A stretch of 64,000 nucleotides of DNA from Chromobacterium sp. ATCC 53434 (GCF_002848345.1 NZ_CP025429.1:744001-808000); one strand, 5' to 3'. Counted from the stretch's first letter, positions 28,804-37,036 are shown. Notes: a model not told the origin generated them from the sequence alone. Made by a program: numbers and translations.

Positions 28804-29268
28804 ATGAACAGACAGCTTATCGCTCTCTCGCTGCTCGGCCTGCTGGCCGGCTGCAGCGCGCTGAAGCAGCTGGGCGTGCCGGTGCAGTCCGGCAGCCCGT
28901 CCCGTCCGGCGCAGCAGGCGCCGCGCGTCGCGAGCAAGGTGGACCAGTTGCTGGCCGAGGCCAATCGGCTGGCCGATCGCGTCAAGACCGGCGAATTGAC
29001 CCGCACCGCCGCCGCCGATCAACTGAACGCGGCGCGGCTGCGCATCGCCGGATCCAATCCGGTCGACAACGACAACTTCGCCGTCTACCGCCAGCTGACG
29101 GTGGAGCGGGACGCCGGCCGTCTCGACTCCGACGCCTTCCGCTCGCGCCTGGAGCTGCATCTGCGCGAATGGATGCGGCGTTGGCCCAGGTACAGCCCCA
29201 AGCCGGCCGATCCGGCGTTTTCCAATTTTCTGCTGAAGCTGTACGGGCTGCCGCCGCTGGGTTACTGA
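28804..29268 (+). CDS. Uncharacterised lipoprotein
   Basis: This 154-residue protein has lipobox LAGC (lipidated Cys 17) and a helical mature part. It contains a segment (KVDQLLAEANRLADRVKTGELTRTAAADQLN) and a second helical stretch ending in a C-terminal PAFSNFLLKLYGLPPLGY. I do not recognise a family. The stop codon overlaps the start of the next gene (TGATG), so it is translationally coupled to a YchJ-like protein; the pair looks like an operon. Confidence 0.75.
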   Translation: MNRQLIALSLLGLLAGCSALKQLGVPVQSGSPSRPAQQAPRVASKVDQLLAEANRLADRVKTGELTRTAAADQLNAARLRIAGSNPVDNDNFAVYRQLTVERDAGRLDSDAFRSRLELHLREWMRRWPRYSPKPADPAFSNFLLKLYGLPPLGY

Positions 29269-29675
29269 TGAAGTCGAAGAAGCAAGCGAGCGCCGCCTGT
29301 CCCTGCGGCGGCGGCGAACTGGCCGCCTGCTGCGGCCGCTACCTGGGTTCCGGCGCGCCGCCGGCGCCGACCGCCCAGGCGCTGATGCGTTCGCGCTACA
29401 GCGCTTACGCCTTGGGTCTGGAGGCCTATCTGCTGGCCAGCTGGCATCCATCCACCCGTCCCGAGCGTCTCGATCTGGCCGACGATGCCGGCGTGGTCAA
29501 ATGGATAGGGCTTGACGTCAGGCGCTGCGAGGCGGGCCTGGAGGCCGATGTCGACGGCGTGGTGGAGTTCATCGCCCGCTGCAAGGTCGGCGGCAAGGCC
29601 GAGCGCATCCATGAAACCAGCCGCTTCGTCCGCGAGGACGGTCGCTGGTATTACGTTTCCGGCGTGGTGGCCTAA
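29268..29675 (+). CDS. YchJ-like SEC-C motif protein (UPF0225)
   Basis: This 135-residue protein has an N-terminal zinc-binding SEC-C motif, CPCGGGELAACCGRY, and a NTF2-like remainder with LMRSRYSAYALG and TSRFVREDGRWYYVSG, the standard YchJ layout (family usual length 130-160). The role is unknown. Its TAA stop is also the left TAA flank of the inverted-repeat element, so an insertion there left the reading frame intact. Confidence 0.88.
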   Translation: MKSKKQASAACPCGGGELAACCGRYLGSGAPPAPTAQALMRSRYSAYALGLEAYLLASWHPSTRPERLDLADDAGVVKWIGLDVRRCEAGLEADVDGVVEFIARCKVGGKAERIHETSRFVREDGRWYYVSGVVA

Positions 29676-29821
29676 GAACCTGTCCACGATCTTTTTGCGA
29701 GGGTCTCGGGGCCATTTTCTGCCGGCGCATGGTTTTGTCAAACGCCCCTTGCAGTGAATGGCATTGCGGCGTGCATCCGGCAGAAAACGGCCGATGCCGG
29801 CAAAAGATCGCGAACAGGTTC
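29676..29821. repeat. Correia-like inverted-repeat element, copy 2 (most complete)
   Basis: This 146-bp element begins GAACCTGTCCACGATC and ends GATCGCGAACAGGTTC, with flanking TAA on both sides (29673-29675 and 29822-29824). The complementarity extends about 55 bases inward from each end (CTTTTTGC and GGCCATTTTCTGCCGG, against CCGGCAGAAAACGGCC and GGCAAAAG), so a transcript would form a long hairpin. It encodes nothing. Flanking TAA repeats suggest a 2-3 base target duplication. Related sequences lie at 6.55, 26.15, 27.68 and 42.62 kb. Confidence 0.85.
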
Positions 29822-29919
29822 TAAACCGCGCTTGAGCTGGCGCAACTTAGCCGCGGTCGGCGTTTGACCGCGGCGCGGCCGGGGCGGAGCATGAATCATG
29901 ACTCCGCCGGGATGCCGCC

Positions 29920-30951
29920 ATGCTTACCGTCTATTCCGATCTCCACCGCCTGCAGCACGGCCAGTCCGAGCTGATGGCCGGCACGCTGAAACCCTGCCTG
30001 GAAACGCCGTCCCGCGCCGACATGGTGCTGGACGCCGTGCGCCGGCGCGAACTGGGCGACATCGTCCATCCGCGCCGCCACGGCGTCGAACCTATCTTGC
30101 GCGTGCATGACGCCGGCTATGTCGATTTCCTGCAGACTGCCTGGCCGCGCTGGCTGGCGCTGGGCCACGACTGCGACGCGCTGCCGAAGATGTGGCAGAT
30201 CCGCCGGATGCGGGAGGCGGTTCCGGAGCATGTCGAAGGCCAGCTGTGCTACTACTCGATGGACTGCGGCACGCCGATCACCGCCGGCACCTGGCAGGCG
30301 GCGGAAGCCGCCGCCGACACCGCGCTGACCGGAGCCGACCGCCTGATCGGCGGCGAGCGCGCGGTGTTCGCGCTGAGCCGGCCGCCCGGCCACCACGCCG
30401 CGCGCGACTACTGCGGCGGCTACTGCTTCCTCAACAACGCGGCGATCGCCGCCCAGGCGCTGCGCGACCACGGCATGCGCAAGGTGGCGGTGCTGGACGT
30501 CGACTATCACCACGGCAACGGCACCCAGGACATCTTCTACCGGCGCGGCGACGTGCTGTTCCTGTCGATACACGGCGATCCGCGCACCGAATACCCGTTT
30601 TTCCTCGGTCATGCCGATGAAAAGGGCGAGGGCGAGGGCCTGGGCTGCAATTTCAACTTTCCGCTGCCGGCCGGCTCCTGCGTCAGCACCTGGTTCGTCG
30701 CGCTCGATTGCGCCTTGCTGCAGATCGCCCGTTTCGGCGCCGAGGCGCTGGTGGTGTCGCTGGGCGTAGACACCTATCTTGGCGATCCGATCGCGCGCTT
30801 CCGGCTCGATTCTCCCGATTTCGTCACGCTGGGCGCGCGGCTGGCCGGCTTGCGGCTGCCGACGCTGTTCTGTCTGGAGGGCGGCTACGCGGTGGAGCCG
30901 CTGGGCACCAATGTGGTGAACGTGCTGGCCGGTTTCGAGGCTAGGCTCTAA
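29920..30951 (+). CDS. Histone deacetylase-family amidohydrolase, probable acetylpolyamine amidohydrolase
   Basis: This 343-residue zinc hydrolase of the arginase/deacetylase fold has the catalytic His pair in PPGHHA, zinc ligands in DVDYHHGNGTQ and a later VSLGVDTYLGDP, and a GGYCFLNNAAIAA segment. The features fit bacterial acetylpolyamine amidohydrolases (AphA type), which remove acetyl groups from acetylputrescine or acetylspermidine; a small-molecule or protein deacetylase cannot be excluded. Two small genes follow on the same strand. Confidence 0.85.
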   Translation: MLTVYSDLHRLQHGQSELMAGTLKPCLETPSRADMVLDAVRRRELGDIVHPRRHGVEPILRVHDAGYVDFLQTAWPRWLALGHDCDALPKMWQIRRMREAVPEHVEGQLCYYSMDCGTPITAGTWQAAEAAADTALTGADRLIGGERAVFALSRPPGHHAARDYCGGYCFLNNAAIAAQALRDHGMRKVAVLDVDYHHGNGTQDIFYRRGDVLFLSIHGDPRTEYPFFLGHADEKGEGEGLGCNFNFPLPAGSCVSTWFVALDCALLQIARFGAEALVVSLGVDTYLGDPIARFRLDSPDFVTLGARLAGLRLPTLFCLEGGYAVEPLGTNVVNVLAGFEARL

Positions 30952-31054
30952 GACGGGCCGCGCGGGTTTTTTGACGCGGCGTGGCCTATGCTTAAAAAGT
31001 CTTTCGCCGCGGCCGGAGGCGCCGCGGACGTGGGCAAAGTCGTGGAGAGGGTCA

Positions 31055-31357
31055 ATGGGCAAGAGCATAGACGATGTGGTGGCGAAGCTGGGCGACGCGC
31101 GTCGCTTGTCGGATGGCGCGCCGGGCATGCCGCGCCGCATGGCTGCGGCGTTGCCGGGCGATCTGGCGCTGGAGCTGATGGCCTTGGCGGCGGCGTTTCA
31201 CGACAGCAGCGAGGCGCTGGCCGGCGAATTGCTGGGCGCGGCCATCGCCGACGCCTGGGACGCGCTGGACGACGGCCAGTTGTTGCAGGCCACCCGGGCC
31301 TGTCGCCGGCTGCTGGACGACGGCGAAGCGGGAGAGGGCTTGCCGCCGCTGCATTGA
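31055..31357 (+). CDS. Small helical protein, first of two related genes
   Basis: This 100-residue product with a GGAGAGGG site shows no known domain. The central part LPGDLALELMALAAAFHDSSEALAGELLGAAIADAWDAL is predicted helical and aligns with a segment of the product at 31466, with shared positions E-L, L-A, F, E-x-L-A, L-x-A-A and D-A/I. It lies 103 bases after the deacetylase gene. Function unknown. Confidence 0.65.
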   Translation: MGKSIDDVVAKLGDARRLSDGAPGMPRRMAAALPGDLALELMALAAAFHDSSEALAGELLGAAIADAWDALDDGQLLQATRACRRLLDDGEAGEGLPPLH

Positions 31358-31465
31358 GCGAGGGCGGGACCGCCCGCCGGCGTACGGTCGACCGGCGAGG
31401 CGGCTTGATCAATCGGCCGGAACCGGGCTTGCCCGGGAATATGGCGACGCGACAGGGAGGACTGA

Positions 31466-31753
31466 ATGGGATTGGCCTTGAAGACCTTGCTGACGGAACT
31501 GGAAGGGCAGCGCGCCGGCGGCCCCGATGTGGCGGCCGTGCTGACGCTGACGACGGTGCGCACGCTGGAAGTGCCGCTGGATATCGCCGCCTGCCGCGAG
31601 TTGCGGGTGCTGGCCCAGGTATTCAATGGGGACCAGGCCGAACTGGCGGCGGCGGTGCTGCGTGCGGCGCTGGTCGACATCCAGGAGCATCTAGACGACG
31701 ATCTGGATCGTTTGGCGGTCGGCGCCAGGCGTCATATCGATTCGTGCGCGTGA
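31466..31753 (+). CDS. Small helical protein, second of two related genes
   Basis: This 95-residue product has a strong GGGAGG site five bases before the ATG. Its helical segment ELRVLAQVFNGDQAELAAAVLRAALVDIQEHLDDDL aligns with the product at 31055, while the N-terminal halves differ (this one is Thr/Val-rich). No family was recognised. It is followed by a terminator shared with the convergent peroxidase gene. Confidence 0.65.
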   Translation: MGLALKTLLTELEGQRAGGPDVAAVLTLTTVRTLEVPLDIAACRELRVLAQVFNGDQAELAAAVLRAALVDIQEHLDDDLDRLAVGARRHIDSCA

Positions 31754-31790
31754 ACCGGGGCGAGGCCCCGTCTGCCGCCGCGACGGCGGC

Positions 31791-31818
31791 GAAAGAGCCG
31801 GGCTTGCCCGGCTCTTTT
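31791..31818. terminator. Bidirectional terminator between the small-gene pair and the peroxidase gene
   Basis: The stem AAAGAGCCGGGC-tt-GCCCGGCTCTTTT lies between convergent genes. Confidence 0.88.
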
Positions 31819-32297
31819 CATTGCGCCAGCAGTCCGGCGATTCGCTCGGCCAGTTTCTCGGGCCGAGTCAGCGGCGCGAAGCGCGCGACCACCCGGCCGT
31901 CGCGGTCGACCAGGAATTTGCTGAAGTTCCAGCGTATCGATCGACCCAGCAGGCCGCGCCTCTGCTGTTTCAGATAACGCCACAGCGGATGCGTGCCGGC
32001 GCCGTTGACGTCTATCTTGTCTGCCATGTCGAAGCCCACGCCGTAGTTGCGCTGACAGAAGGCGCCGATTTCTCCGGCGGAGCCCGGCTCCTGCGCGCCG
32101 AACTGGTTGCATGGAAAACCGATCACCGTCAGTCCCTGCGGGCCGAAGCGGCGGTGCAGCGCCTCCAGTCCGGCGTATTGCGGGGTGAAGCCGCAGCGGC
32201 TGGCGGTATTGACCAGCAGCAGCACCTGGCCGCGATAGGCGTCCATCGTCTGCTCGTCGCCGTCGAGGCGGCGGAAGGAAAAGTTGTAGATGCTCAT
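31818..32297 (-). CDS. Glutathione peroxidase-family thiol peroxidase
   Basis: This 159-residue protein has the peroxidatic cysteine in NTASRCGFTPQY (C35, with Cys in place of Sec), FPCNQFGAQEPG, and the WNFSKFLVDRDG motif, so the Cys-Gln-Trp triad is complete. Bacterial members of this size (BtuE/BsaA type) usually use thioredoxin rather than glutathione to reduce hydroperoxides. The start is by family alignment; the ribosome-binding site is weak. Confidence 0.92.
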   Translation of the reverse strand: MSIYNFSFRRLDGDEQTMDAYRGQVLLLVNTASRCGFTPQYAGLEALHRRFGPQGLTVIGFPCNQFGAQEPGSAGEIGAFCQRNYGVGFDMADKIDVNGAGTHPLWRYLKQQRRGLLGRSIRWNFSKFLVDRDGRVVARFAPLTRPEKLAERIAGLLAQ

Positions 32298-32518
32298 GAG
32301 AGAGGTGGGGATGGTGGAGCGTCGATGATGGCGGGAGCGTTGCCGGCTGGCAAGCGAGTGGACATAAAAAGGGGGCGCAGCGGCAAGGGGGAACCGCGAC
32401 GCCCCAAGAAGAAACAGCTTGCTGTGCAAAGGGCCGGCACAACCGGGATGTCGGCTAACCCTTTGTTTATCCTAGAACAGATGTCGAAAAATGCGAGCGG
32501 CTTTTGCATGCGGCGCAC

Positions 32519-32551
32519 GCAAAAAAGGATGGCCGGGGCCATCCTTTTTTG
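32519..32551. terminator. Terminator downstream of dcd
   Basis: The perfect stem GGATGGCC-gg-GGCCATCC has six A before and six T after it, so it can work on both strands. It ends the minus-strand dcd gene. Confidence 0.9.
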
Positions 32552-32567
32552 TTCGGGCGCGGCGCGC

Positions 32568-33140
32568 TCAGGGACGCGGCAGCGTGACGCCGACCTGGCC
32601 CTGATACTTGCCGGCGCGGTCCTTGTACGACACGTCGCACACCTCGTCGGACTCGAAGAACAGCACCTGGGCCACGCCCTCGTTGGCGTAGATCTTGGCC
32701 GGCAGCGGCGTGGTGTTGGAGAACTCCAGCGTCACATAGCCTTCCCATTCCGGTTCGAACGGGGTGACGTTGACGATGATGCCGCAGCGGGCATAGGTGG
32801 ATTTCCCCAGGCACACGGTCAGCACGCTGCGCGGGATGCGGAAGTACTCGACGGTGCGCGCCAGCGCGAAGCTGTTCGGCGGAATGATGCAATAGCCCTT
32901 GCCGGAGACTTCGACGAAGGAATTGGGGTCGAAACTCTTAGGATCGACGATGGTGCTGTTGATATTGGTGAACACCTTGAATTCGTCGGCGCAGCGGATA
33001 TCGTAGCCGTAGCTGGAGGTGCCGTAGGAGATCAGCTTCTGGCCGTCGGCCGCCATTTTCACCTGATTGGGCTCGAACGGCTCGATCATGCCTTCCTTGT
33101 CCGCCATCCGGCGTATCCACTTGTCCGATTTGATGCTCAT
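32568..33140 (-). CDS. dcd: dCTP deaminase
   Basis: This 190-residue dUTPase-fold enzyme has the conserved [11 protein letters not shown], catalytic region [10 protein letters not shown] (R and E of the active site, with [11 protein letters not shown] following) and the C-terminal Q-G-V-T-LPRP lid. It deaminates dCTP to dUTP for thymidylate synthesis. It begins [13 protein letters not shown], typical of the family. It is divergent from feoA. Confidence 0.95.
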   Translation of the reverse strand: MSIKSDKWIRRMADKEGMIEPFEPNQVKMAADGQKLISYGTSSYGYDIRCADEFKVFTNINSTIVDPKSFDPNSFVEVSGKGYCIIPPNSFALARTVEYFRIPRSVLTVCLGKSTYARCGIIVNVTPFEPEWEGYVTLEFSNTTPLPAKIYANEGVAQVLFFESDEVCDVSYKDRAGKYQGQVGVTLPRP

Positions 33141-33312
33141 GGTCGTAGGCCCGTTGTGTCGATTGTGCGATGTTCGCGATTTTACCCGCTTAGCGTCATG
33201 TCGGGTGGCTGATATCCGCGGGGCGGGGACGCCGCGCCGGTTTGACCGGGGTCAAGCCGACCGCGGATTGCGGCGATATGCCGCATCCGTCCGGGAGGCG
33301 CTTCGATATACT

Positions 33313-33331
33313 AATGCAAACTATTCGCATT
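33313..33331. promoter_or_regulatory. Fur-like box upstream of feoAB
   Basis: The 19-mer AATGCAAACTATTCGCATT is an inverted repeat with outer arms AATGC/GCATT. It agrees with an AATGATAATnATTATCATT Fur palindrome at about 13 of 18 fixed positions. It lies directly before feoA, where iron-dependent repression is expected. Confidence 0.55.
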
Positions 33332-33344
33332 GATGGGCCTGTCT

Positions 33345-33575
33345 ATGCAGTCATTGGATGGATTCCCGGTCGGCGCCTGCGGCATCGTGGACCGGCTGGA
33401 GCTGGGCGACGAATCGTTCCGTCGCGTGGCGGCTTTCGGCCTGGCGCCGGGTAGCCGCTTTCGCCTGCGCCGCGCCGCGCCCTGGGGCGGCCCGTTGCTG
33501 CTGGAGGTCGGCGCCACCCGTTTTCTGCTGCGCCGCAGCCTGGCCCGGCATATCCGGGTGAGGGCGGCGGCATGA
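33345..33575 (+). CDS. feoA: Ferrous iron transport protein A
   Basis: This 76-residue SH3-like protein starts MQSLDGFPVGACGIV and contains LGLxPG-like FGLAPGSRFRLRR. FeoA is a small cytosolic partner of FeoB. Upstream TTG and ATG codons would overlap the Fur-like box, so the ATG at 33345 is preferred. It overlaps feoB by 4 bases (ATGA). Confidence 0.85.
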   Translation: MQSLDGFPVGACGIVDRLELGDESFRRVAAFGLAPGSRFRLRRAAPWGGPLLLEVGATRFLLRRSLARHIRVRAAA

Positions 33576-35341
33576 AGCGCTTCGCCCTGATCGGCCTGCC
33601 CAATACCGGCAAGTCCACTCTGTTCAACCGCCTGACCGGCATGTCGCAGCGGGTAGGCAACTGGCCCGGGCTGACCGTGGAGTTGATCAGCGCGCGGCTG
33701 CTGCTGGGCGGCAGGATGGTGGAACTGATCGACCTGCCCGGCGTCCACGATCTGACCGGCTATACCGACGACGAGGCGGTGGTGCGCGACGTGCTGCTGT
33801 CTATGCCCTTCGACGGCGCGGTGCTGGTGTTGAACGCCAGCCAGCTGGACCGCCAGCTGCCGCTGGCGCTGCAGCTGATCGCCAGCGGCCTGCCCTGCCT
33901 GGTGGCGCTGAACATGGCCGACGAGGCCCGCTTGCTGGGCATTTCCGTCGATGCGGAGGCGCTGGCCGAGCGGCTGGGCGCGCCGGTGGCGCTGGTGTCG
34001 GCCAAGCGGATGGAGGGCTGGCCCAGGCTGAACGAGGAATTGAACCGGCTGGCCGCGCGGCCGGCTTCGGCGGTCCAGGCGCGCTTGGACAATGTTCCGG
34101 AGTCGCGGCGGGCGATCGATCTCGCCCGCGGCACGCTGGACGGGTGCTGGCGCTTGCCGTCGGTGTTGCCGACGCTGCTGACCGAGAAAGCGGACCGCTG
34201 GCTGCTGCACCCGTGGCTGGGCCTGCCGCTGTTCTTCGCCTTCATGGCGCTGCTTTTCAATCTCACCTACCAGATCGGCACGCCGCTGCAGGATGCCGTC
34301 GGCGGCGGCCTGGACTGGCTGAAGGATCATGCGCTGGCGACCATGGTGTCCCCGCTGCCGGCCATTCTGCAGAGTCTGCTGCTCGATGGCGTGTGGCAGG
34401 GCGTGGCGACGGTGCTGACCTTCGCGCCGATATTGTTCGTGTTCTTCGTGCTGATGGCGATGGTGGAGGACAGCGGCTACCTGGCGCGCGCCGCCTTCCT
34501 GACCGATGCGATGATGGCGAAGCTGGGGCTGGACGGCCGCGGCTTCGTGATGCAGCTGATGGGTTTCGGCTGCAATGTGCCGGCCATCATGGGCACCCGG
34601 GTGATGCGCGAGCGCAATCAGCGCTTGCTGACCATGCTGGTGATTCCGTTTTCGCTATGCTCGGCGCGGCTGCAGGTGGTGGTGTTCTTCGCCGGGATCC
34701 TGTTCAGCAGAAGCCAGGCGCCGTGGGTGGTGTCCGGCCTGTACCTGATGACTTTCGTCGCCGCCATCATCACCGCCTGGGTGTTCAAGCGCCGCTACCG
34801 CGGCGGCGAGGCCTTTCTGCTGGAGGTGCCGCCGTACCGGTTGCCGGGCGCGCGCCACATGCTGACGCGGGCGACGGGGGAGGTGGGCGCCTTTTTGCGG
34901 CTGGCCTCCACCTTCATCCTGGCCGGCGTGGTGATGGTCTGGCTGCTGACCCACATTCCGGCCGGTGACGGCAAGACATTGGCCTACGCGCTGGGCGAGG
35001 CGCTGTCCCCGGTGCTGGATCCGATAGGCATACGCGCCGAGCTGGCGGTGGCGCTGCTGTTCGGCTTCGTCGCCAAGGAAATCCTGCTGGGCAGCCTGGC
35101 GGTGATCTACGGCGTGTCCGAGGCCGGTCTGGGCGGCGCGCTGGTCCAGCATCTGGACTGGGCGTCGGCGATGAGCTTCCTGATCTTCACGCTGGTGTAT
35201 GTGCCCTGCCTGTCCACGGTGGCGGCGATGCGCCGGGAATCGAAGAGCTGGCGCTTCGCCGCGATGTCGGCGGTCTGGTCGGTGCTGCTGGCCTGGGCGC
35301 TGTCCTTCGTTTTCTACCAGGGCGTGCATCTGCTGCGCTGA
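33572..35341 (+). CDS. feoB: Ferrous iron transporter FeoB, short form
   Basis: This 589-residue protein has an N-terminal G domain with GLPNTGKST (8-16), DLPG and NMAD motifs, a short spacer, and a polytopic membrane domain containing two gate/core repeats (GFGCNVPAIMGTR; ATxFxLCSARLQV-like). It is about 180 residues shorter than the 773-residue E. coli protein: the guanine-dissociation-inhibitor spacer is compact and the C-terminal tail is absent. No feoC follows. It imports Fe2+ across the inner membrane, and short FeoB forms are known in Neisseriaceae. Confidence 0.92.
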   Translation: MKRFALIGLPNTGKSTLFNRLTGMSQRVGNWPGLTVELISARLLLGGRMVELIDLPGVHDLTGYTDDEAVVRDVLLSMPFDGAVLVLNASQLDRQLPLALQLIASGLPCLVALNMADEARLLGISVDAEALAERLGAPVALVSAKRMEGWPRLNEELNRLAARPASAVQARLDNVPESRRAIDLARGTLDGCWRLPSVLPTLLTEKADRWLLHPWLGLPLFFAFMALLFNLTYQIGTPLQDAVGGGLDWLKDHALATMVSPLPAILQSLLLDGVWQGVATVLTFAPILFVFFVLMAMVEDSGYLARAAFLTDAMMAKLGLDGRGFVMQLMGFGCNVPAIMGTRVMRERNQRLLTMLVIPFSLCSARLQVVVFFAGILFSRSQAPWVVSGLYLMTFVAAIITAWVFKRRYRGGEAFLLEVPPYRLPGARHMLTRATGEVGAFLRLASTFILAGVVMVWLLTHIPAGDGKTLAYALGEALSPVLDPIGIRAELAVALLFGFVAKEILLGSLAVIYGVSEAGLGGALVQHLDWASAMSFLIFTLVYVPCLSTVAAMRRESKSWRFAAMSAVWSVLLAWALSFVFYQGVHLLR

Positions 35342-35388
35342 ACGCCTAGAATGACGGCTTGTATGACCCGGAACGACAGGATAAAAAC

Positions 35389-35856
35389 ATGAAGGGCGAT
35401 CCCAAGACCATAGCGCTGCTCAACGACCTCTTGGCCGAAGAGCTGTCAGCCGCCGACCAGTACTTCATCCATGCCGAGATGTACAAGGACATGGGGCTGA
35501 ACAAGTTGTTCGAGCGCATCGACCACGAGCGCGAGGACGAACTGGAGCACGCGCGCACGCTGATCGCCCGCACGCTGTTCCTGCAGGGCTGTCCGAACGT
35601 GGCGCGCCGCGTGCCGATCAAGGTGGGCGAGGACGTGCCGGCGATGCTGAAGGCCGATCTGGAAGTGGAATACCGCGTCGGCGCCTTGCTGAAGGAAGTG
35701 ATCGCCCACAGCGAAAGCGTGCGCGACTACGTGACCCGCGACGCGCTGATGGTGCTGTTGGAGGAAACCGAGAACGATCACGCGCACTGGCTGGAGCAGC
35801 AGATGAAGCTGATCGATCTGATGGGCGTGGAGAACTATCAGCAGGCGCAAATATAA
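35389..35856 (+). CDS. bfr: Bacterioferritin-family iron storage protein lacking the haem ligand
   Basis: This 155-residue four-helix ferritin begins MKGDPKTIALLN as bacterioferritins do. The dinuclear ferroxidase ligands E18, E51 and H54 are present, with matching E and H residues in later helices (DLEVEY; EETENDHAHW). Residue 52, methionine in haem-binding Bfr, is leucine (DELEHA). It should therefore store iron but not bind haem by itself, like the haem-free subunit of two-subunit bacterioferritins. It follows feoB by 47 bases with its own ribosome-binding site. A possible Met52-type partner is not in the window. Confidence 0.9.
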   Translation: MKGDPKTIALLNDLLAEELSAADQYFIHAEMYKDMGLNKLFERIDHEREDELEHARTLIARTLFLQGCPNVARRVPIKVGEDVPAMLKADLEVEYRVGALLKEVIAHSESVRDYVTRDALMVLLEETENDHAHWLEQQMKLIDLMGVENYQQAQI

Positions 35857-35877
35857 GCGCTTGTCGCCATCGCCAGC

Positions 35878-35904
35878 ATGCCCGGCTTCGGCCGGGCATT
35901 TTCT
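35878..35904. terminator. Terminator between bfr and the dioxygenase gene
   Basis: The stem ATGCCCGGC-ttcg-GCCGGGCAT is followed by TTTTC and lies between convergent genes. Confidence 0.85.
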
Positions 35905-35933
35905 TTGGCCTCCGCGGAGGCGGGTAAGTTTCG

Positions 35934-36713
35934 TCAGTCGAAGCGCCAACACGCCATCGACAGCGAGCCCATGCGCCAGTCGTCGTGCAGCTTGACCGGC
36001 GTCGCGTCGTCGTCGGCGGCACCCAGCGTCACCAGCAGCGGCTGGAAGTGCTCGTCGCTCGGATGGTTCTCGCGCGGGTAGGGCGCGCGCTGCTGCCAGT
36101 GCACGATGTCGTCGCGGCGGTTTTCCAGCAGCGCGCTGTCCATCCAACGGGCGAAGCCGGCCGCCCACGGCGCCGGCGTGCTGCCTTCCGGGCTCAGCTC
36201 CCACAGATTGTGGGTATAACTGCCGCTGCCGATCACCAGCACATTGTCGTCGCGCAGCGGCCGCAGGGCCCGGCCCAGCGCGTAATGCTCGGCCGCGCCG
36301 GCCCTGTGATGCAGCGAGACCATCACCAGCGGGATGTCGGCCTGCGGGAACATCAGCAACAGCGGCGTCCACATGCCATGGTCCAGCGGCCGCTCCGCGG
36401 TGGTGGCCAGCGGCAGGCCGGCGTCGGCGATCAGGCCGGCCACGCGTTCGGCCAGCGCCGCATCGGTGACGGCCGGATAGCGCAGCGTGCGCAATACTGG
36501 CGGAAAGCCGCCGAAGTCGTACAGCGTGTCGGGGCGCGCCTGTAGATTGACGGTCAGGGCGGGGGTTTCCCAATGGGCGGAGACGATGACGATGGCGCGG
36601 GGGCGCGGCCAGTCGCGGCCCAGCCTTTCCAGGAAGTGGCGGGTGGGGCTGTCTTCTATCGGCAGCGTCGGGGCGCCATGGGAAATGAACAGCGCGGCTT
36701 GTCGGGAACTCAT
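35934..36713 (-). CDS. Class III extradiol dioxygenase-like protein (LigB/YgiD family)
   Basis: This 259-residue protein starts MSSRQAALFISHGAPTLP, with iron-ligand histidines expected in ISHGAP, SAHWE, DHGMW and GSGSYTHNL. This is the DODA/YgiD group, some members of which cleave DOPA. The natural substrate in bacteria is usually unknown. The gene is transcribed alone. The start is the ATG after an AGGCAAC site; a longer opening lacks support. Confidence 0.88.
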   Translation of the reverse strand: MSSRQAALFISHGAPTLPIEDSPTRHFLERLGRDWPRPRAIVIVSAHWETPALTVNLQARPDTLYDFGGFPPVLRTLRYPAVTDAALAERVAGLIADAGLPLATTAERPLDHGMWTPLLLMFPQADIPLVMVSLHHRAGAAEHYALGRALRPLRDDNVLVIGSGSYTHNLWELSPEGSTPAPWAAGFARWMDSALLENRRDDIVHWQQRAPYPRENHPSDEHFQPLLVTLGAADDDATPVKLHDDWRMGSLSMACWRFD

Positions 36714-36802
36714 GATCTGTTGCCTGCGATAGGGGGATGGCAACAGCTTACGCCGGCGTATCGCTTAAAAAAACACCGGTCTTCTCACTTTATTATTTCC
36801 TG

Positions 36803-36997
36803 TCATTTAACAATCGAGCCGCTGTGACCGCCGGTCTGCGGCGACGGCGCGTCCAGGCCGTTGCTTAGCCACAGCAGGCAACCGGCGCAGAAAATGACGA
36901 TGCCCAGCGCCCTGCGCCAGCCGCGGCGGGAGGGTTTGGCTTTGCCGGGTTGCCGGCGCGAAGGGAAGGGGCTGACGGTTTGCATGGCGATTCTCAT
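36803..36997 (-). CDS. Orphan 64-residue single-helix membrane protein behind a Fur box
   Basis: The product has a basic N-terminal part (RRQPGKAKPSRRGWRR), one hydrophobic helix (ALGIVIFCAGCLLWLSNGL) and a short polar C-terminus, so a cytosol-in, periplasm-out topology is likely. A GTGGAG site lies 9 bases before the ATG, and a perfect Fur palindrome sits between -35-like TTGATT and -10-like CATTAT. This makes translation and iron regulation plausible. I do not recognise the family. Confidence 0.6.
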   Translation of the reverse strand: MRIAMQTVSPFPSRRQPGKAKPSRRGWRRALGIVIFCAGCLLWLSNGLDAPSPQTGGHSGSIVK

Positions 36998-37017
36998 AGC
37001 GGTGTCTCCACCATAAT

Positions 37018-37036
37018 AATGATAATGATTATCATT
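37018..37036 (-). promoter_or_regulatory. Perfect Fur box
   Basis: AATGATAATGATTATCATT is a perfect 9-1-9 palindrome matching the Fur consensus. On the minus strand it overlaps the spacer and -10 of a promoter (TTGATT, 17 bases, CATTAT) that would drive the 64-residue membrane protein. Confidence 0.85.

Noticed and set aside
32298..32542. Minus-strand frame upstream of the glutathione peroxidase
   Set aside because: Contains the dcd terminator hairpin and no ribosome-binding site; looks like leader sequence.
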